Shown piece by piece: positions 9,157-16,198 of a stretch of DNA of 64,000 nt. The notes under the pieces are model-generated. The model saw nothing but the letters and a program-made list of their open reading frames with translations, was not told where the DNA came from and searched no databases. Position 1 is the stretch's first letter. Every line of letters starts with the position of its first letter. The position numbers and the translations under genes were made by a program. The stretch is from Salinicola halophyticus (lineage in GTDB: Bacteria; Pseudomonadota; Gammaproteobacteria; Pseudomonadales; Halomonadaceae), in NCBI RefSeq assembly GCF_003206695.1, contig NZ_PZJN01000001.1, forward strand, positions 229,392-293,391, in the 5' to 3' direction.

Positions 9157-11256
9157 TTGTCAGACGATCTCCCCGACATTCTGGCCGGCCCCCTGCTCCG
9201 CCGCGCCGCACCCCGTCGGCTGGTGTTGTGGTTGGCCGCCTCCCGCGCCCTCGAACTTCAACTGACCCTCAGCTCTGACGAAGGCGACCGGATCCATGAT
9301 CTGGAAGCGGCGACGACCCGGTTGGCGGTCGGTAGCCACGCGCACCTTCACCTGATCGATCTGCGACTGGACGATCCCCTCCCTCTGGATGCCGTGATCG
9401 CCTACGACCTTGCCTATCGTGTGAGTGCGCAAGGGGGATATTCCGAAGGGGCAGGTTCCGCAAGCGAAGGTTCCGAAAGCGAAAGCGAAGGCGTCGGCTG
9501 GCGCTCGATGCGCGAGTGGGGCGCGTCGCTTTGCTACGACGGTGAGCCGCTGCCGACGCTGGTGTTGCGTTCGCGCTACGACAATTTGCTGCATGGTTCC
9601 TGTCGCAAGCCTCACCATCCCAGTCAGGATGGTCTGGCGCGCGCCGATCGCTGGATGAGCGAGCGCCATCAAGACAGCGCCGCCCGGCCTGCAGCGCTGC
9701 TGATGACCGGCGATCAGATCTACGCCGATGATGTGGCCGGCCCGATGCTGGCCGCCATCCATTCGCTGATCGCCCGCCTGGGGCTCCACGACGAATGCCT
9801 GGAAGGTACGGACATCGCCAGCGGCAGCGAGTTGTATGCCCGAGACGAGACCTACTACCACCGCGATGACCTGCTGCCGGCCATTCGATCCACCGAGGCC
9901 CTGCGCGAGAAGTTCTTCGGCGGCGTGCGCAAGCCGATCTTCACCACGGCCAGCGCGGAAAATCACCTGATCACCTTCGCCGAGCTGCTGGCGATGTACC
10001 TGCTGGTCTGGTCGCCGACGCCATGGCGGCTGATCGAGGTGGAGATTCCTGAGCTCGCCGCCGAGGAGCTGGACCGTTATCGCGGCGAACAGCAGCATAT
10101 CGATGCTTTCGTGGCCGGGCTGCCGAGCGTGGCACGCCTGCTTGCTCATCTGCCTACACTGATGATCTTCGACGATCACGATGTCACCGACGACTGGAAT
10201 CTGTCCGCCGCCTGGGAGGCCGCGGTCTACGAGCACCCCTTCTCGCGCCGGATCGTGGGTAACGCGCTCATCGCCTATCTGCTATGTCAGGGATGGGGCA
10301 ACGATCCTGACGGTCTGGCCGAGCCGTTGGCCGCCAGCCGTGCGTGGATCGACTCGGCCAGCGCCAGCGGCCAGCTCGACTGCGAGAGCCAGAATCAGCT
10401 CGTGACGCAGCTGCTCCGGTTTACCGGCTGGGGCTACACGATCGACTCGACGCCTCGGCTGGTAGTGCTGGATACGCGTACCCGGCGCTGGCGCAGCGAA
10501 CGCCGCCTGCATCACCCCTCGGGGCTGATGGATTGGGAAGCGCTGAGCGAATTCCAGCAGCAGCTGCTCGGCGAGCCGTCGGTGATCATCGTCTCCCCGG
10601 CGCCGGTTTTCGGGGTCAAGCTGATCGAAGGCATCCAGCGCGCGTTCACCTGGTTCGGCAAGCCGTTGCTGGTCGATGCCGAGAACTGGATGGCGCACCC
10701 CGGCGCCGCCCATACCATGCTCAACATCCTGCGCCACAGCCGCACGCCTCAGCGCTACGTGATTCTCTCCGGCGACGTGCACTACTCCTTCGTCTACGCG
10801 ATCACCATTCGCCAGCGGCCATCTGAAGCCTTGGCCGGCCAACCGAGTGAGAGGAAGCGCAAGGCGCGCGGAGCGCAGAATTGGAGACATAACTTGGGGT
10901 TAGGCGAGAATTCGAGCACCGCGCAACACGGCGATTCGCTCACGCAGGAGGCCGGCCCCCGCATGTGGCAGATCACCAGCAGCGGCCTCAAAAACACCTT
11001 CCCCGAGACCCTGCTCGACTGGTTCGATCGCCTCAATCGTTGGCTCTATGCGCCCTGGTCGCCGCTGAACTGGCTCACCAAGCGGCGCCGCATGGCCGTG
11101 GCACCCTACGACCCCGAGCACGCCTCGAAAGGCGAGCGACTGTGGAATCGGGCCGGCATTGGCCAGGTTCTGCTGGACGATCAGGGCGCGCCCCGCGAAG
11201 TGACCCAGCTGGGCGCGGACGACTGTGATACCCGTTTTTGGGAGACTCGCCGGTGA
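9157..11256 (+). CDS. PhoD-like metallophosphatase with in-frame repeat insertion
   Basis: 699 residues. Metallophosphatase motifs appear in order: GDQIYADD at 185-192, FDDHDVTDDW near 337-347, and SGDVHYSF near 537-544, as in the bacterial PhoD-like (alkaline phosphatase D) superfamily. No signal peptide is visible, so it is probably cytoplasmic, like many PhoD-like paralogues of unknown substrate. The start is a TTG with AGGA eight bases upstream; the nearby ATG is out of frame. Two segments interrupt the fold: a Ser/Glu-Gly stretch at about 95-113, and about 28 residues at 563-590 encoded by a dispersed repeat found again at 18929-19011. A GTGA overlap couples it to the next GNAT gene. Confidence 0.85.
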   Translation: MSDDLPDILAGPLLRRAAPRRLVLWLAASRALELQLTLSSDEGDRIHDLEAATTRLAVGSHAHLHLIDLRLDDPLPLDAVIAYDLAYRVSAQGGYSEGAGSASEGSESESEGVGWRSMREWGASLCYDGEPLPTLVLRSRYDNLLHGSCRKPHHPSQDGLARADRWMSERHQDSAARPAALLMTGDQIYADDVAGPMLAAIHSLIARLGLHDECLEGTDIASGSELYARDETYYHRDDLLPAIRSTEALREKFFGGVRKPIFTTASAENHLITFAELLAMYLLVWSPTPWRLIEVEIPELAAEELDRYRGEQQHIDAFVAGLPSVARLLAHLPTLMIFDDHDVTDDWNLSAAWEAAVYEHPFSRRIVGNALIAYLLCQGWGNDPDGLAEPLAASRAWIDSASASGQLDCESQNQLVTQLLRFTGWGYTIDSTPRLVVLDTRTRRWRSERRLHHPSGLMDWEALSEFQQQLLGEPSVIIVSPAPVFGVKLIEGIQRAFTWFGKPLLVDAENWMAHPGAAHTMLNILRHSRTPQRYVILSGDVHYSFVYAITIRQRPSEALAGQPSERKRKARGAQNWRHNLGLGENSSTAQHGDSLTQEAGPRMWQITSSGLKNTFPETLLDWFDRLNRWLYAPWSPLNWLTKRRRMAVAPYDPEHASKGERLWNRAGIGQVLLDDQGAPREVTQLGADDCDTRFWETRR
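10843..10925 (+). repeat. Dispersed ~83-bp element, copy 1 (inside the PhoD-like gene)
   Basis: From CCGAG to GCGCA this segment aligns without gaps to the reverse complement of 18929-19011, with about ten mismatches and an identical core of about 20 bases (GAGACATAACTTGGGGTTAG). Here it is translated in frame as PSERKRKARG...RHNLGLGE. It lies where related PhoD-like proteins run directly into a GPRMWQ(I/L)TSSG segment, so it reads as an insertion. Confidence 0.85.
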
Positions 11257-11750
11257 GCATTCTGCGCGAAGCCAGACTATCGGACCTGCCGGCCATCGAG
11301 GCTCTGGTCAAAGCGGCCTACGGCCATTACGTCGATCGCATCGGCAAGATCCCCGGGCCGATGCGTGACATCGATGACCAACGCTATGCACGCCATATCG
11401 AGGCCGGCCACGTCAGCCTGCTATTCGATAACGCGGACGGTGAAGAGAGCGTCGATGCGGGAAATGGCGGTGAGCCGGTGGGTCTTCTGGTGTTGATTCC
11501 CCAGACCGATACGCTGCTGCTGGATAACGTCGCCGTCGCTCCCAGCGCTCAGGGACGTGGATTCGGCAAGGTACTGATGCAGGTCGCGGAGGCACGGGCG
11601 CGCCAACTCGAATTCGACAGCATCACGCTCTATACCCAGGAGCTGATGCACGAGAATCTGGCGATCTACCGACGCTACGGCTACGTGGAAACCCATCGCG
11701 CCGAAGAGTTCGGCCTCAAGCGGGTCTATCTGCGCAAATCGCTGGCCTGA
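11253..11750 (+). CDS. GNAT family N-acetyltransferase
   Basis: 165 residues. GNAT fold: the acetyl-CoA pyrophosphate-binding loop is VAPSAQGRGFGKVLM, preceded by strand LLLDNVAV, with a C-terminal YRRYGYVETHR motif. It should transfer an acetyl group from acetyl-CoA to an unknown amine substrate. The GTG at 11253 overlaps the stop of the upstream PhoD-like gene (GTGA) and has GGGAG upstream, so the two are co-translated. An in-frame TTG at 11238 is less likely. A short acidic insert (ADGEESVDAGNGGE) precedes the core strand. Confidence 0.85.
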   Translation: MSILREARLSDLPAIEALVKAAYGHYVDRIGKIPGPMRDIDDQRYARHIEAGHVSLLFDNADGEESVDAGNGGEPVGLLVLIPQTDTLLLDNVAVAPSAQGRGFGKVLMQVAEARARQLEFDSITLYTQELMHENLAIYRRYGYVETHRAEEFGLKRVYLRKSLA

Positions 11751-11772
11751 AGCGCCCTTAATACCCGGCAAA

Positions 11773-11809
11773 GCCAACCGCCGCGTCCCGTGGGAAGGCG
11801 GCGGTTGGC
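11773..11809. terminator. Inverted repeat between convergent genes, possible bidirectional terminator
   Basis: GCCAACCGCCGC pairs perfectly with GCGGCGGTTGGC (12 bp) around a 13-base loop, in the gap between the convergent GNAT and SulP genes. There is no long T-run on either side, so termination is inferred from position and stem strength. Confidence 0.55.
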
Positions 11810-11857
11810 AGGCGGTTTATCTCAAGGGTCCTCTTATAGGCCCTCTTCAGGCCCGTT

Positions 11858-13507
11858 TCAGACGATGCGGTCAGTCGCGGGGGCGGCTTCGACATCGCCG
11901 AACGTACCGCTGGTCCCTTCGACGTCGCGCAGTTCGACCACGATCCCCCGGACCGCGGCGTTCTCGACGAAGCGGTCGATGTCTTCGCGAATATCCGGAT
12001 CGATGTAGTTGGCACCGATGGCATCGATGATCAACTCCCCGTTATCCGGCACGGCGTCGAGACACTGGCGCATTTCCTCGCGATTGAGAAACGAGACGTC
12101 CTGCTGGAACTTGAGCAGCATGTGATCGCCGCGCCGGGTGCAAGCAATGGCCGAGCGGTAACCCGATTGCAGCAGGAAGTAGAGACTGCAGACTAGCCCT
12201 ACCAGCACGCCCATCAGCAGATCGGTGGCAAGAATCGTGATCACCGTCACGGTGAACGGGATGAAGCGACGCATGCCTTCACGGTATTGATCGAGAAACA
12301 GCGCCGGCCTGGCCAGCTTGTAGCCGGTATGCAGCAGGATCGCCGCCAGGGTCGCCAAGGGAATCAGCTCCAGCCACATCGCCAGGAACGCCACGCTCAC
12401 CAGCAGCAGGCTGCCGTGTATCAAACTCGACAGCCGGGTACGACCACCGGCATTGGCATTGGCGGAGCTGCGCACGATCACCGCGGTGACCGGCAGCGCG
12501 CCGACCAGCCCGCAGACCATGTTGCCGATACCCTGGGCCTTGAGTTCGCGGTGGGGCGGCGAGTGACGCTTGAGCGGATCGAGCTTGTCGATCGCCTCCA
12601 GACTCAGCAGGGTTTCGAGACTGGCAATGATGGCGATGGTGATGGCGACGGTGTAGACCGCCGGATTGGCCAGAGCGCCAAGGTCGGGGTGGGTCATCTG
12701 CCCGATCAGTTCCGTCGGCCCGGATAGCCCGCCCAGGTCGATATGGTGCCCGGCACTCAGCGCCCAGCCAGGCATCGCACCGCCGACCAGGCGATCGATG
12801 GCGATACTGCCGAGCACCACCAGCAGAGGGCCCGGAATCAGCGCCAGCGCGCGGTGGCGTTTGATGATCGGCTGCTCCCACAGCACCAGCAGACCGAGAC
12901 TGAACAGCGCGATCAGGGTGGCCAGCGGCGAGATGTCGCTGAACAGCGCCACCGGATCGGTGATCGCCGGCATGTCGTCCAGCGGGTGACCCAGCGCCAT
13001 CGGGAACTGCCCCAGCACCAGGATCAGGCCGATACCCGCCAGCATGCCCTTGATCACCGAGGTCGGCACGAAGGCACCAATTCGCCCCAGCTTGAACACG
13101 CCCATCAGCAGTTGCAGTACGCCGGCCAGAATCACCGCGATCAGGAACGCGGCGAAGCTGCCCAACTGCTCGATCGCATCCAGCACGATCACCGTCAGCC
13201 CCGCGGCCGGGCCGCTGACGCTGAGCGCGGAGCCACTGAACATCGCCACCACCAGCCCGCCGATCATGCCGGCGACGAGCCCTGCGATAGGCGGTGCACC
13301 GGACGCCAGTGCAATTCCCAGACAGAGTGGAATCGCAACCAGAAAGACGACGATTCCCGCCGGGATATCCCGGGAGAGATGTCGTAAGGACAAGGTGCCG
13401 GAGTTGTCGTGAGGTGTCGATGTCGTCGACGTTATGTGCGCCGTCTGTGTAGATACCGTCTGTGTAGATACCGTCTGTCTTGATGCAGTCTGTCTTGATG
13501 TCGTCAT
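11858..13507 (-). CDS. SulP family anion transporter (probable bicarbonate transporter)
   Basis: 549 residues. After a repetitive polar N-terminus, a SulP membrane domain begins at DIPAGIVVFLVAIPLCLGIALASG with the usual run of about 10-14 membrane segments. A C-terminal STAS domain holds DGELIIDAIGANYIDPD. SulP proteins move sulfate, bicarbonate or dicarboxylates. The beta-carbonic anhydrase gene 45 bp upstream on the same strand makes bicarbonate the best guess, since SulP-carbonic anhydrase pairs are common. The ATG at 13507 has AGGA upstream; an in-frame ATG at 13534 lacks a ribosome site. Confidence 0.87.
   Translation of the reverse strand: MTTSRQTASRQTVSTQTVSTQTAHITSTTSTPHDNSGTLSLRHLSRDIPAGIVVFLVAIPLCLGIALASGAPPIAGLVAGMIGGLVVAMFSGSALSVSGPAAGLTVIVLDAIEQLGSFAAFLIAVILAGVLQLLMGVFKLGRIGAFVPTSVIKGMLAGIGLILVLGQFPMALGHPLDDMPAITDPVALFSDISPLATLIALFSLGLLVLWEQPIIKRHRALALIPGPLLVVLGSIAIDRLVGGAMPGWALSAGHHIDLGGLSGPTELIGQMTHPDLGALANPAVYTVAITIAIIASLETLLSLEAIDKLDPLKRHSPPHRELKAQGIGNMVCGLVGALPVTAVIVRSSANANAGGRTRLSSLIHGSLLLVSVAFLAMWLELIPLATLAAILLHTGYKLARPALFLDQYREGMRRFIPFTVTVITILATDLLMGVLVGLVCSLYFLLQSGYRSAIACTRRGDHMLLKFQQDVSFLNREEMRQCLDAVPDNGELIIDAIGANYIDPDIREDIDRFVENAAVRGIVVELRDVEGTSGTFGDVEAAPATDRIV
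13442..13501 (-). repeat. 15-bp tandem repeat at the N-terminus of the SulP gene
   Basis: Four in-frame 15-bp units encode SRQTA, SRQTV, STQTV and STQTA just after the start codon. The polar repeat precedes the first membrane segment and is not part of the SulP fold. Units two to four are nearly identical in DNA, which points to recent slippage. Confidence 0.85.
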
Positions 13508-13552
13508 CGTCGTGTCCTCGAATCCATGAGCCACAGCGTAAAAGGCGTTGTT

Positions 13553-14212
13553 CTATCCGGCCGCGGCGCGCTGCCAGTCGGGCTCGGCGCTTTCGGACCC
13601 GCTCCCTTCGACCTCACGACGACAGACTTCATCCAGATGCCCGCTCGCGAGGTCGTAGACCCAGCCGTGCAGGCTCGGCGCCCGACGGGCCTGCCAGCTA
13701 TCGGTGACCAGACGCATCTCGGCGAGCCGTTCGACCTGGGCGATCACGTTGAGCTCGACCACGTGGTCGACCTTCTGGCTGAGCTGCGAGAACTGCTCGA
13801 GCGCCACGTGATGCTCGGCGACCAGCCGTTTGACCTGCCCGAGATGTCTGTCGACATAGGGCAGTGCCTGCAGGGCATCGCCACCGCTGACTGCCGCCTG
13901 AATGCCGCCGCAGCCGCGATGGCCACAGACGATGATGTGATCCACCTCGAGCGCGTTGATCGCGTACTCAAGCACGCTCGAGACGTTGGCGTCGTCTTCA
14001 TGCACCAGATTAGCGATATTGCGATGGATGAAGAGTTCGCCGGGTTTGGCGTTGCAGATCTGCTCCGCCGGTACTCGACTGTCGCAGCAACCAATCCATA
14101 ACGCGGCAGGCGATTGCCCCTGATGAAGCCGCTGGAAGACCTCCGGATCGGAAGCCTTCATATCGTCGGCCCAGGCCCGGTTTTCGAGTAACAGTCGGTC
14201 GAAGAATTGCAT
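13553..14212 (-). CDS. can: Beta-carbonic anhydrase
   Basis: 219 residues, the same length class as E. coli Can (220). The zinc site is complete: Cys42 and Asp44 in GCCDSRVPAE, His98 and Cys101 in CGHRGCGG. These match the E. coli Can positions exactly when translation starts at the ATG at 14212, which also has GGAG upstream, so the in-frame GTG at 14221 is rejected. It interconverts CO2 and bicarbonate in the cytoplasm. It is probably co-transcribed with the SulP transporter that follows. The C-terminal tail (GSGSESAEPDWQRAAAG) is not conserved. Confidence 0.94.
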   Translation of the reverse strand: MQFFDRLLLENRAWADDMKASDPEVFQRLHQGQSPAALWIGCCDSRVPAEQICNAKPGELFIHRNIANLVHEDDANVSSVLEYAINALEVDHIIVCGHRGCGGIQAAVSGGDALQALPYVDRHLGQVKRLVAEHHVALEQFSQLSQKVDHVVELNVIAQVERLAEMRLVTDSWQARRAPSLHGWVYDLASGHLDEVCRREVEGSGSESAEPDWQRAAAG

Positions 14213-14221
14213 GTCCAGCAC

Positions 14222-14744
14222 TCCCGTATGGTGACGATCGAAGAGCCTTGTCCGTGAGCAACCGGGAACGTCGGTCGGTTTCGATATCAGTCGGTCTCAA
14301 CACAAGGTTCTGATGAAATCACCTGCCCTATCGATAACTACGAGCCGAAGGTTCAAATCGAAGGAGGCGAATCGGCATGAGACAAAAGGCGCAGGCTTCG
14401 CTTTCAGTGGTACGGCGAGGAGGCTGGATCGGGCAAGCAAAATCCGCTTTGCAGACGGCAAATTTCGTAAGGCTAGGTGATGGAATGTTGATTCGGAAAA
14501 ATGTGACAGAAGAGACCCACTGACATCGGATAGCGGCCAAACGGCGAGTACCGACTGTCGCAAAACGTAAAATGGGGCTTCCGGAGCAGGGACGGAGGTA
14601 TAGATGAACCCGGCATGACAGCGGGCTTCATGAAATAAAAACGAAGGCAGGACACATCAAAAATTTAATAAAAACTAATGTAACAGAAGGCGCGACAACC
14701 TTGCGTGAAGATGAATCGATTTCAATCGCTCGTAACGCTTGCAG
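14222..14744. other. Gene-poor intergenic region upstream of can
   Basis: Over 500 bases between can and the MOSC gene, both leftward. The part at about 14610-14700 is clearly richer in A and T than its surroundings and may hold the can promoter. Short open frames here have compositions unlike the neighbours and no ribosome sites, and I do not call them genes. Confidence 0.5.
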
Positions 14745-14776
14745 GCATGAACGCCATTTGCCGATGGCGTTCATGC
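14745..14776 (-). terminator. Stem-loop downstream of the MOSC gene
   Basis: A perfect 13-bp stem (GCATGAACGCCAT / ATGGCGTTCATGC) with a six-base loop starts 10 bp beyond the MOSC stop. No T-run follows, so it may stabilise the 3' end rather than act as a classic intrinsic terminator. Confidence 0.55.
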
Positions 14777-14786
14777 CGGGTTCATG

Positions 14787-15587
14787 TCAACGGACGAATT
14801 CCAGCACCTGGATCGAGTCGTTGACGCTGATGTCGCCACTATTTTCCGCGACGAGATTCTGACCGAAATAGACCTTGCCCTTGTCGCCTCGACGATAGCT
14901 CGCCAGAGTCTTCAGTGGCTCCTTGTCGACCCGCTTTTCACCGCGCGCCGGATCGACCGTCACCATGGCGCAGCGTGCGCAGGGCGCATCGATCCGAAAC
15001 GTGACGTCGCCGATACGAATGCGTTTCCAGCCATCCTCGGCGTAGGGCTCGGTGCCGGTGGCGACGAGATTGGGCCGAAACTGGGCCATCACATGAGTGC
15101 CATCGGTACGCGCGTTGAGATCCTCCAGCGAGGCCTCGGAGATCAACAGCAGCGGGTAGCCGTCGGCGAAGCTTACCCGGACACCGATCGACTCCCGGTA
15201 GCGCGACGATCGCTCGCCCAGCCACAGCAGCCGCGCGGGTTCGCCGGCAGCCTCGCTGAACCACGCGTCGAGCGAGTCATGGGTCGTGGTTGCCGTGAAG
15301 GGGTCGGCCCAGACCTGAGTCTCGAACGGCTGACCCGAAAACTCCTGGCGCGCCACGTCCACCGGCGGCAGCCTGCCGTGAGTCACGGTGAGGCGTTCGC
15401 CATCGAACTGTGCCCGAACGAGCTGGAGCCCGGGATGCGTCCGCGCCGTCAGGAAAGTGCCGTCGGGCTTGACCACCATGAACCGGCGATCGCCGACCAG
15501 GCCCTCTTCCTCGACTCGAGCACGTTGCAACGATGAGCCCGCCGTGGACTTGATCGGATAACGATGAATGGCAGCGAGGGTTGGCAC
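14787..15587 (-). CDS. MOSC domain-containing protein (YcbX-like, without ferredoxin domain)
   Basis: 266 residues. An N-terminal MOSC_N beta-barrel domain (IHRYPIKSTAGSSLQ, GDRRFMVVKPDG) is followed by a MOSC domain with the conserved Cys motif APCARCAMVTVDP that binds the molybdenum cofactor in mARC/YcbX enzymes. E. coli YcbX is about 100 residues longer because of a C-terminal 2Fe-2S ferredoxin domain, which is absent here, so electrons must come from a separate partner. The likely role is reduction of N-hydroxylated compounds such as N-hydroxylated bases. It appears to be transcribed alone. Confidence 0.85.
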   Translation of the reverse strand: MPTLAAIHRYPIKSTAGSSLQRARVEEEGLVGDRRFMVVKPDGTFLTARTHPGLQLVRAQFDGERLTVTHGRLPPVDVARQEFSGQPFETQVWADPFTATTTHDSLDAWFSEAAGEPARLLWLGERSSRYRESIGVRVSFADGYPLLLISEASLEDLNARTDGTHVMAQFRPNLVATGTEPYAEDGWKRIRIGDVTFRIDAPCARCAMVTVDPARGEKRVDKEPLKTLASYRRGDKGKVYFGQNLVAENSGDISVNDSIQVLEFVR

Positions 15588-15629
15588 GAAAGACTCCTTG
15601 CGAAAAGTGATGACGCGAATCCGCGGGAA

Positions 15630-16094
15630 TCAGCGCTTGGCGGATCTCAGCCGACGCTGATAGTCACGCTTGGCACGCTGGTAGGCTTGGTCGTCGCGTA
15701 CTTGGTCCAGCATCTCACGATAGTGCTCGGCAATGCGTGCCTTCTCGGCGTCGGCGTTGCTCGGTTGGCGCAGGCGACCCTCGGCATCCTTCTTGCGCCC
15801 ACCGGGATAGCGCGCATAGCGCCGCGCGCGGGTGTAACCCATCTGGAGATACTTGCGCGCCATGTCCATGCCGACGAAATCGCCCTGCTGACGATAGTCG
15901 CGGTAGCGTTCATGGATGTCGGCAACGGCCTGTCTGGCATCGGCCTCGTTACGAATCGCCCACAGCGGGAGCAGCTCATCCTTGTAGGGATGGACGTGGA
16001 ACACGCCGCGTTCCCCATGGCCGATACGGTAGCACTCCGGGTGCTGCCGATAGTCGATGGATGCGTCGGGAAAGCTCACGGTCACCTCGTTCAT
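15630..16094 (-). CDS. DUF4385 domain-containing protein
   Basis: About 154 residues. The conserved core HPECYRIGHGERGVFHVHPYKDELLPLW, then QGDFVGMDMARKYLQMGYTRARRYA, matches DUF4385 as I remember it; no function is known. The protein is rich in Arg, Lys and Tyr, which would suit nucleic-acid binding, but that is speculation. The longer frame starting at 16175 would translate the upstream terminator hairpin and its T-run, so a start at 16094, or possibly 16121, is preferred. Neither has a strong ribosome site. It lies between the TRAP permease and the MOSC gene on the same strand. Confidence 0.75.
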   Translation of the reverse strand: MNEVTVSFPDASIDYRQHPECYRIGHGERGVFHVHPYKDELLPLWAIRNEADARQAVADIHERYRDYRQQGDFVGMDMARKYLQMGYTRARRYARYPGGRKKDAEGRLRQPSNADAEKARIAEHYREMLDQVRDDQAYQRAKRDYQRRLRSAKR

Positions 16095-16140
16095 GCTGAC
16101 GATCAAGCGGCGCAACGACATCGGCGCGATCGAATCGGAT

Positions 16141-16172
16141 AAAAAAACGGCCGTCTCCGGAGAGACGACCGT
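16141..16172 (-). terminator. Intrinsic terminator of the TRAP transporter operon
   Basis: On the minus strand ACGGTCGTCTC pairs with GAGACGGCCGT (one G-T wobble) and is followed by seven Ts. It begins 27 bp after the stop of the fused TRAP permease gene. Confidence 0.85.
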
Positions 16173-16198
16173 CATGTTGCCACGCCCGCGACCCCGCG

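Noticed and set aside
14297-14563. 88-codon open frame upstream of can
   Set aside because: No ribosome site, no recognisable domain, and a composition unlike the neighbouring genes.
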